This document shows, piece by piece, positions 58,429 to 64,000 of a stretch of DNA of 64,000 bases; position 1 is the first letter of the stretch; the number at the start of each line of letters is the position of its first letter. The stretch spans positions 1 to 64,000 of the forward strand of contig JADJMO010000027.1 of NCBI GenBank assembly GCA_016709545.1, written 5' to 3'. The position numbers were made by a program, and so were the translations under genes. This stretch comes from Myxococcales bacterium. Lineage in GTDB: Bacteria > Myxococcota_A > Polyangia > Polyangiales > JADJMO01. The notes beneath the pieces are model-generated. The model was not told the DNA's origin and ran no database searches. It saw only the letters and a program-made list of their open reading frames with translations.

Positions 58429-59796
58429 GTGACCCGCGACGATCTGGCCACGGTCCGCACGACCCGCGACGCCGACCCCACCCCCTTCGGTCTCCGCCTC
58501 GAGGTCATGAAGGGGCCCGACGCGGGCCTACAGCTCGCCTGCGCGGCGCGCGCCTGCGTGGTCGGCCGCGCGGCGACCGCCGACCTGCAACTCACGGACA
58601 ACACGGTCTCCGCGTTCCACGTCGAGGTGTCGGTCGAGGCCGGCGGCATCCGCGTGGTCGACCTCGAGAGCGCGAACGGCACGGTGTACGCCGGCGCACG
58701 CCTCGAGCGGGCGCGCATCCCGTCCGGGGCGATGCTCAACCTCGGTCGCACCGTGGTGCGCGTGGATGTCGACGCGCCGTTCGACCCAGCGATCCACGAG
58801 CTACCCACCTTCGGCGAGCTCCGTGGCGGCGGGCCGCGCATGCGCGAGCTGTTCGCCGCCCTCGCGCGCGTCGCACGGACCGACCTCTCGGTCCTGATCG
58901 AGGGGCCGACCGGCGCGGGCAAGGAGCTCGTCGCGCGAGCGCTGCACTCGGAGGGCCGCGTGCCGAGCGGGCCGTTCGTCGTCCTCGACTGCACGGCCAT
59001 CCCGGCGAGCCTCGCGGAGTCGACGCTGTTCGGCCACGAGAAGGGCGCGTTCACCGGCGCGACCGAGCGCCGCGAGGGTGTGTTCGAGGCCGCCGAGGGC
59101 GGCACGGTGCTGCTCGACGAGATCGGGGAGCTACCGCTCGATCTGCAGCCGAAGCTCCTGCGGGTGCTCGAGCGTCGCGAGGTGGTGCGCGTCGGCGGCA
59201 CGCGCGCGACGCCGGTGCGGGTGCGCCTCGTCTCAGCCACGCTGCGTGACCTGCGCGCGATGATCAACCAGGGTCGCTTCCGCGAAGATCTGTACTACCG
59301 CCTCGCGGGCGCCCGCGTCGCGCTCCCCGCCCTCGGCGCGCGGCGCGAGGACGTCCCGCTGCTCGTACGACACTTCCTCGCCAAGCTCCCGGTCGACCTC
59401 CCGGGGGCCCGCGCGATCGAGGCCGAGGCCCTCGAGGAGCTCGCCCGACGCGACTACCCCGGCAACGTGCGCGAGCTCCGCGCCACCGTCGAGCGAGCGG
59501 CCACCACGGCGGCGGGCGAGGTCATCACGCTCGCCGACCTCGCCTTCGAGCGCGTGCTCGCCGGGCACCACGTGCCGCACGCGCCCGCCGCGCGCGCCTC
59601 GCTCGCGCCCGACGCCCCCCTGCCGCCCTTCAAGGACGCGAAGCGCACGCTGGTCGACGAGTTCGAGCGCGACTACCTCGTGCGCCTCGTCGCGCGCACC
59701 GACGGCAACCTCTCGCGCGCCGCGGCGCTCGCGCGGATCGAGCGTCACCACCTGCGCGATCTCCTGCGCCGCCACGGCCTGCGCGACGACGACTAG
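58429..59796 (+). CDS. FHA-domain sigma-54 enhancer-binding protein
   Basis: The 455-residue protein starts GTG 58429 (VTRDDLATVRTTRDADP), with an FHA domain (CVVGRAATADLQLTDNTVSA; HVEVSVE; ESANGTVYAG). The AAA+ domain has Walker A GPTGAGKE, the sigma-54 loop LFGHEKGAFTGATERREG, Walker B LLDEIGELPLDLQPKLLRVL and R-finger REDLYYRL. The C-terminal Fis helix reads DGNLSRAAALARIERHHLRD. It is a phosphothreonine-responsive sigma-54 activator, typical of myxobacteria. It starts 37 bases after maeB and ends on the same bases as the convergent 59793 gene. Confidence 0.93.
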   Translation: MTRDDLATVRTTRDADPTPFGLRLEVMKGPDAGLQLACAARACVVGRAATADLQLTDNTVSAFHVEVSVEAGGIRVVDLESANGTVYAGARLERARIPSGAMLNLGRTVVRVDVDAPFDPAIHELPTFGELRGGGPRMRELFAALARVARTDLSVLIEGPTGAGKELVARALHSEGRVPSGPFVVLDCTAIPASLAESTLFGHEKGAFTGATERREGVFEAAEGGTVLLDEIGELPLDLQPKLLRVLERREVVRVGGTRATPVRVRLVSATLRDLRAMINQGRFREDLYYRLAGARVALPALGARREDVPLLVRHFLAKLPVDLPGARAIEAEALEELARRDYPGNVRELRATVERAATTAAGEVITLADLAFERVLAGHHVPHAPAARASLAPDAPLPPFKDAKRTLVDEFERDYLVRLVARTDGNLSRAAALARIERHHLRDLLRRHGLRDDD

Positions 59797-60572
59797 AACA
59801 CGAGCCGTACGGTCGCGAACGCGCCGCCCGAAGTGGGGGCCACGGACGCCGTCGCCGGCCGATCCAGCAGGTAGACCGTGACCGCCGCCCCGAGCGAGAC
59901 CACGCCGACGCCGAGCAGCACGTCCCCGATCAGGTACCTTCGCGCGACCGCGTCACGCTCGGCCGGATCGCACCGCGGCGCGCATCCATCCTCGAGCTCG
60001 CGCAGCTTGGCGTTCGTGGTGAGCCCCACCACCGCGAAACCACCGAGCGCGAGGACGGAGAGCCCGGCCAGCACGAGCGGCGCGAAGCTCCGCCGCGGCG
60101 CAGGCTTGGGGCTCTCGAAGGTCAAGGTGAGCACGCGATCATGCTCGCCCTCGACGACCACGATCGAGGCGGTGCGCGCGGCGCCGTCGGCGCGTCGCAC
60201 GACCACCACGTGCTTGCCGGGGTCGACGCGGATCGGTAGCCCGTCGAGCGCTATGGGGCTTTCGTCGAGCTCGCCCTTGGTGGTGGACGACGGGTCCTTG
60301 CCGTTCTCGTCGACCACGCGGACGACGATGGTGGGGACCGCCGCCTCCACCTCGCCGAGCCACTTCACGCAGTCGGAGCGCACCGGGCCGGGGCAGGTCT
60401 CCTCGGCGCACTTCGCGAGCGTGGCTTGTGCGGCGAGCAGCTTGCCCTGCTTGCGCTCGGACTGCGACGACTCGTGGGCGGCCAGGCAGCTCGCCTTGTC
60501 GGCCGCGAGCGCGGGGGCTGGCAGCAATGTCAGCATCGAGACGGTGATCAGCGCGCGCACGGGGAGCCTCAT
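59793..60572 (-). CDS. PEGA-like envelope protein, kinase partner
   Basis: ATG 60572 starts a signal peptide (MRLPVRALITVSMLTLLPAP, cleavage near ALA-AD). The 259-residue protein has a Cys-containing helical part (CLAAHESSQSERKQGKLLAA; CAEETCPGPVRSDC), a PEGA-like beta domain (LPIRVDPGKHVVVVRRADGA) and two C-terminal membrane helices (LVLAGLSVLALGGFAVVGLT; DVLLGVGVVSLGAAVTVYLL). Such genes commonly sit next to Ser/Thr kinases in Polyangia; it starts 1 base after the kinase stop. A scaffold or sensor role is inferred. Confidence 0.7.
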   Translation of the reverse strand: MRLPVRALITVSMLTLLPAPALAADKASCLAAHESSQSERKQGKLLAAQATLAKCAEETCPGPVRSDCVKWLGEVEAAVPTIVVRVVDENGKDPSSTTKGELDESPIALDGLPIRVDPGKHVVVVRRADGAARTASIVVVEGEHDRVLTLTFESPKPAPRRSFAPLVLAGLSVLALGGFAVVGLTTNAKLRELEDGCAPRCDPAERDAVARRYLIGDVLLGVGVVSLGAAVTVYLLDRPATASVAPTSGGAFATVRLVF

Positions 60573-60573
60573 C

Positions 60574-61912
60574 CTACAGGCACTCGGGCTTGAACTTCTT
60601 GATGCCGTTCTCCCAGCGGTAGGGCGGATCGCAGGGGTTCGGCTTGGGCTTCGCGGGCTGCGGTGGGCTCGAGGCTTTGCTCGGCGAGGCGCTCGGCGTC
60701 GGGCTGGGGAAGACGCTGCCGTCGAGGTCGGAGCCAGCATCGCCGGCGTCGTGACGCTGTCGACTCCGGTGCTCGACGGGGGCGGCGCGACCTCCTTCTT
60801 CGCCACCGGCGGAGTCGCCGACGTCACGAACAGGAGGCCCCACGCGAGCGCGCCCCCGAGCAGCACCAGGGCGAGCCCTGGCAAGAGACGCCGCGGGCGG
60901 GCCGTGGTCGTCGTGGTCGCCGGCGCTGGGGTCGCGAGCTCGGGTGGCGGCGTGACGACGACGCTCTCGACCACCGCGGCGATCCGCGCGCGCTTGGTGA
61001 GGCGTCGTCGGCGAGGGACCGTACCCAGGTCGCGACCTCCGACGACGTGGCGGGAGGGACGGCCACTTCGAGGGCCATCGCCATCTGCTCGGCCGTCGCG
61101 AAGCGCTCGCGCGGATCGGCGGACAGCCCGCGGAGGATCAGCGCCTCGAGGGCGGCCGGCGTGTCGCGTCGCAGCGCGCGCGGCGAGGGAACGTCACCGG
61201 CCAGCACGGCCGCGAGCACCTGCCCGTCCTCGCCGTCGAAGAGGCGCCTACCGGTGAGGGTCTCCCACAGCACCACCGAGGCCGCGTAGACGTCGGTCGA
61301 CCGCGTGACCGCGCCGTCGCGGCGCAGCTGTTCGGGCGCCATGTAGGGGAGCTTCCCCTTCAGCTGCCCCTCGCGGGTGACCTGCGAGCGACCGATCGCC
61401 TTCGCGATCCCGAAGTCGACCACGCGCGGCACGCCGTCGACGCCGACGAGCACGTTCTGCGGCGACACGTCGCGGTGTACGACGCCGAGCGGTTCGCCCT
61501 GCTCGGAGACCGCTTCGTGGGCGGCGTGCAGCCCGTGCAAGAGCGCGGCGCCGAGGGCCGACACGATGGCGAGCGGGATCGGCTGCGCGCGTTGCCGCGA
61601 GGCGCGCAGGAGGCGGGAGAGCGTCTCGCCCTCGACGTACTCCATGACCAGCAGGAGCTCGGAGCCCTCGGCCACCACGTCGAGCGTCGCCGCCACGTTG
61701 GGGTGCCGGATGCGCGCGGCGATGCGCGCCTCGTCGAGGAACATCGCCACGAACTCGGGATCGCACGCGAACTGCGGGTGCAGCCGCTTGAGGGCCACGG
61801 TGCGGGAGAACCCGACCGGCCCGAGCAACCGACCGAGGTGCACCGTGGCCATGCCACCGGTCGCGATTTCGCCGTGGACGGCGTATCGACCGACGATCCG
61901 GGGCGCGTCCAC
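60574..61912 (-). CDS. Membrane Ser/Thr protein kinase (frameshifted tail)
   Basis: GTG 61912 starts VDAPRIVGRYAVHGEIATGG, the P-loop GEIATGGMATVHLG, VALKRL, the catalytic VHRDVSPQNVLVGVDGVP, DFGIAKA and APEQL. The C-terminal half has a membrane helix (LLPGLALVLLGGALAWGLLF) and a Pro/Ser tail ending PCDPPYRWENGIKKFKPECL. Two frame changes (about 61010 and 60735) are needed to join kinase, helix and tail; each part fits the family. An alternative start at 61972 would overlap the divergent lipoprotein gene, so 61912 is preferred. Autophosphorylation target unknown. Confidence 0.8.
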
Positions 61913-61932
61913 TTTCTTGATACTATCGGAAC

Positions 61933-62769
61933 GTGCGGTCGAGATCGTATCTGCTGGTCGGGCCGCTCTCATGGGCGCTCGGCCTCGGCGCGTGCAGCAC
62001 GCGTTCGCTGGATCATCTGGTCGAGGCCGACGACGCGACCGTCGACGGGGACGCGCTCGAGGGCGACGGGGTCATCTTCCCGCCCGAGGGCTGCGGCGCG
62101 GAGGGCCAGCCGTGCTGCGAAGGTGCGAGCTGTCCCCTGGGCCTCGTGTGCAAGGCCGCCCGCTGCGAGAAGGCCGAGCCGCCCAAGCCGTGTGGCAACA
62201 AGGGCGAGGCTTGCTGCGGCGCCACGAACACCTGCTTCTCGCCGCTCGAGTGCAAGGGCGGCACGTGCGTCGATCCTCCGGCGCCCAAGCCGCCCGATCC
62301 GTGTGGCGCCGAGGGGCAGGGCTGCTGCGCCGCACCCTCGCCCGCCTGCGGCGACGGTCTCACCTGCGCGGGCACCAGCTGTGTCCGGTGCGGAGACGCC
62401 GGCCAACCGTGCTGTGGTGGCAGCTGTCGCGGCAAGACGGTGTGCGGGAGCGGTGGCTGCACGGCGTGCGGTGGCAGCGGCCAGCTCTGCTGCGGCGGGG
62501 GCGCGTGCGATCCAGGCACCATCTGCAAGGGCTCTTGTGTGGGCTGCGGTGGCGTCGGGCAGCCCTGCTGCGGACTCGCGTGCACGGGCACCACGGCGTG
62601 CATCGGCGGCGCCTGCAAGCAGTGCTGCGCGCTCTGCAAGAATCGAACGGCCTACCATCGCATCGACGTCGGCTCGATGTGCGCGGAGCAGGCGTCCACC
62701 TACTGCAACGAGGCCGGCAAGGGCCGCGGCGGGCTCGCGGACGCCAAGTGGGACTACTGCGGCCCGTGA
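61933..62769 (+). CDS. Cys-rich lipoprotein with repeated GQPCCGG-type motifs
   Basis: GTG 61933 begins a signal peptide with lipobox (SWALGLGACST). The 278-residue protein has about 40 cysteines in units such as CGAEGQPCCEG, CGNKGEACCG, CGDAGQPCCGG, CGGSGQLCCGG and CGGVGQPCCG, each likely a small disulfide knot. It is divergent from the kinase, with only 20 bases between start codons, so promoters must overlap the coding regions. Function unknown. Confidence 0.75.
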   Translation: MRSRSYLLVGPLSWALGLGACSTRSLDHLVEADDATVDGDALEGDGVIFPPEGCGAEGQPCCEGASCPLGLVCKAARCEKAEPPKPCGNKGEACCGATNTCFSPLECKGGTCVDPPAPKPPDPCGAEGQGCCAAPSPACGDGLTCAGTSCVRCGDAGQPCCGGSCRGKTVCGSGGCTACGGSGQLCCGGGACDPGTICKGSCVGCGGVGQPCCGLACTGTTACIGGACKQCCALCKNRTAYHRIDVGSMCAEQASTYCNEAGKGRGGLADAKWDYCGP

Positions 62770-62776
62770 CGGCGAC

Positions 62777-63672
62777 TCAGGGGCAGCCGGACGAGACACG
62801 CAGCGCCGGATAGGGCATCCAGCCCGCGCGCAGCGTGCCGGTCTTGGCGATGACGTAGCCGTACACGAACTTGAGCTCGCCCGCGGGCTTGCGGAAGCGG
62901 CCCGCGGAGTCCTGGGCCCAGAGCTTGATGTCGATCGAGGGCGCGCCCGTGCTCGTCGGCACCGCGAGCCGCTGGAACTTGGTGCCCGCGGGGAAGTGGT
63001 CGATCGCGGGTCCACCGAGCCCGGCGCCCGGCACGTTGAAGGCGAGGTTGATCGAGCGCTTGCCGTTGGCGCGCGCGCGGGCGAGGTAGTCGCCCGCCGC
63101 CTCGCCCGCGGGTCCGGGGCCCGACGCGGTGTCGTAGACCACCTTCTTCTCGGCGAGGCTGTCGTCCATGGAGTCGGCGACCGCGTAGCAGGCCATCTTG
63201 GCGAGCCCAGCGGCGTGCGCGTCGACGTCGCCGAGGCGCGCGGCGAGGACGTCGGCCGACTTCACCGACGCGAGCGGGAACCACCCGGAGCTCCTCGTGC
63301 TGGTGGTCATGGCGTAGACGTACTTCGCGCCGCGAAACGTGCGCAGCTGCCCGTAGTTGAACTTGAGCGTGGCGTTGGTGGCCACGCCGAGCGAGTCGCC
63401 GTTGCCGTCGAGCACCGTCGCCTTCTCCGACGCCCCAGTCCACGGTGCCGTCGACGTGCATGATGCGGTTGCCGCCGCTCACGCGCAGCTTGCAGCCAGG
63501 GGCTCAGGTAGCAGGCGCCCCCGTTCACGCCGGGCACGGTCACCACCGACTCGCTCTCGCGCTCGTCGGCCGCGAGGTCAGAGCTGGGTTCGGTCTCGTC
63601 GCTCACCTCCCCGACGCAGGCGGTGGACGAGAGGGCGGAGAGGACGACGAAGGTGGCGAGCGAGCGGTGCAT
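62777..63672 (-). CDS. Lipoprotein with beta-rich domain (frameshifted)
   Basis: ATG 63672 starts MHRSLATFVVLSALSSTACV (lipobox STAC), then an acidic tether (SDETEPSSDLAADERESESV) and GGACYLSP. Near 63500 and again near 63420 the frame changes; the pieces CKLRVSGGNRIMHVDGTVDW and LDGNGDSLGVATNATLKFNY join into one beta-rich protein ending PYPALRVSSGCP. Two one-base indels are the likely cause. No family recognised. Confidence 0.5.
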
Positions 63673-63820
63673 GGGAGCCTCCTGGTTCGAGGTCTCGTAG
63701 AGCACGTCGGATGCCACCTCGGTCGGTCGGGTCGAACTCGAAATCGCCTGCGATTTCCGGGGTGTATCGCGCGAAGGACATGGTCAGGCGACCCCCAGGT
63801 GGTCAACCCACCCGCCGGCT

Positions 63821-64000
63821 CTACGGCGTGACCTCCCGGCTCGCGCCGACGCCGAGCTCGCCGCCGAAGTTCACCCGGAACGCCGTCGCGCCGCCGATGG
63901 CCACCTGCTTGTGCCCGAAGCCGAGGGCGTCGGTCGGGATGCCGTCGATCTGCTTCCAGCCCTCGGGGTAGCGGGCCTCGAGGGTCACCATCGTGCCGGA
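63821..64000 (-). CDS. C-terminal part of a gene running off the right edge
   Basis: On the minus strand a frame enters from beyond 64000, reads TMVTLEARYPEGWKQIDGIP, then GFGHKQVAIGGATAFRVNFG and ends REVTP at TAG 63821-63823. The Gly/aromatic pattern suggests a beta-structured extracellular or lectin-like domain. The N-terminus is outside the window. Bases 63673-63820 hold nothing I can support. Confidence 0.5.
   Translation of the reverse strand, partial: SGTMVTLEARYPEGWKQIDGIPTDALGFGHKQVAIGGATAFRVNFGGELGVGASREVTP

Overview
The window is very GC-rich DNA from what looks like a myxobacterium (Myxococcota, probably class Polyangia). The inference rests on content: Ser/Thr kinases with the HRDVSPQN-type catalytic loop, a kinase fused to an AAA/TPR module, FHA-domain enhancer-binding proteins, a fibro-slime/DUF4215 lipoprotein, and about a dozen lipoproteins with Asp/Thr/Gly-rich tethers and Cys-rich bodies. 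No species can be named from the sequence alone. No rRNA, tRNA, CRISPR array or classical insertion sequence was seen.

Layout. 1-3.3 kb: end of a [NiFe]-hydrogenase maturation operon (a probable hypC tail, hypD, hypE, hypA, hypB). 3.4-7.8 kb: a truncated stress protein joined to a hydrolase remnant, a phospholipase D-type enzyme, a lipoprotein, a possible outer-membrane protein and three tiny or small envelope/stress genes. 7.9-16.9 kb: YceI, a class IV aminotransferase, a five-repeat DUF898-like membrane protein, two paralogous surface proteins, a YkgJ-type Cys-cluster protein and L-serine dehydratase. 16.9-22.6 kb: TetR regulator, secreted lipase, MacB-like permease, zinc-finger anti-sigma protein, TPR lipoprotein and a single-domain response regulator with a structured leader. 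22.6-26.8 kb: queA-tgt (queuosine tRNA modification) bracketed by palindromic repeats, then a hypothetical gene and an orphan DNA methyltransferase. 26.9-31.5 kb: a GT39-like glycosyltransferase pair and an ECF sigma factor flanked by two paralogous cupin proteins. 31.5-39.8 kb (all minus strand): Hpt-type histidine kinase, hemerythrin, feoAB with a small Cys protein, and an exported protein plus NtrB/NtrC-like pair behind a sigma-54-type promoter. 39.9-50.9 kb: a second YkgJ protein, a REP-associated transposase-like gene, two ferritin-like paralogues, a dense lipoprotein cluster including the 946-residue DUF4215/fibro-slime protein, and a ParA plus ribbon-helix-helix pair. 50.9-64 kb: signalling genes (kinase-AAA-TPR, degenerate FHA-AAA regulator, FHA-sigma-54 activator, second kinase with a PEGA-like partner), malic enzyme fused to phosphotransacetylase, and more lipoproteins.

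How genes work together. The feo operon, hemerythrin and ferritin-like genes point to iron and oxygen handling. The cupin-sigma-cupin cluster carries its own ECF11-like promoter (TGATCC-N16-CGTATC), suggesting autoregulation in a ChrR-like stress circuit. The kinases and FHA proteins near 51-62 kb are plausible partners in phospho-threonine signalling.

Caution. About fifteen genes, including conserved ones such as hypD, queA and maeB, are interrupted by apparent one-base indels while both halves remain well conserved. The simplest explanation is uncorrected sequencing error in a high-GC assembly, so these are given here as single genes with the shift described.
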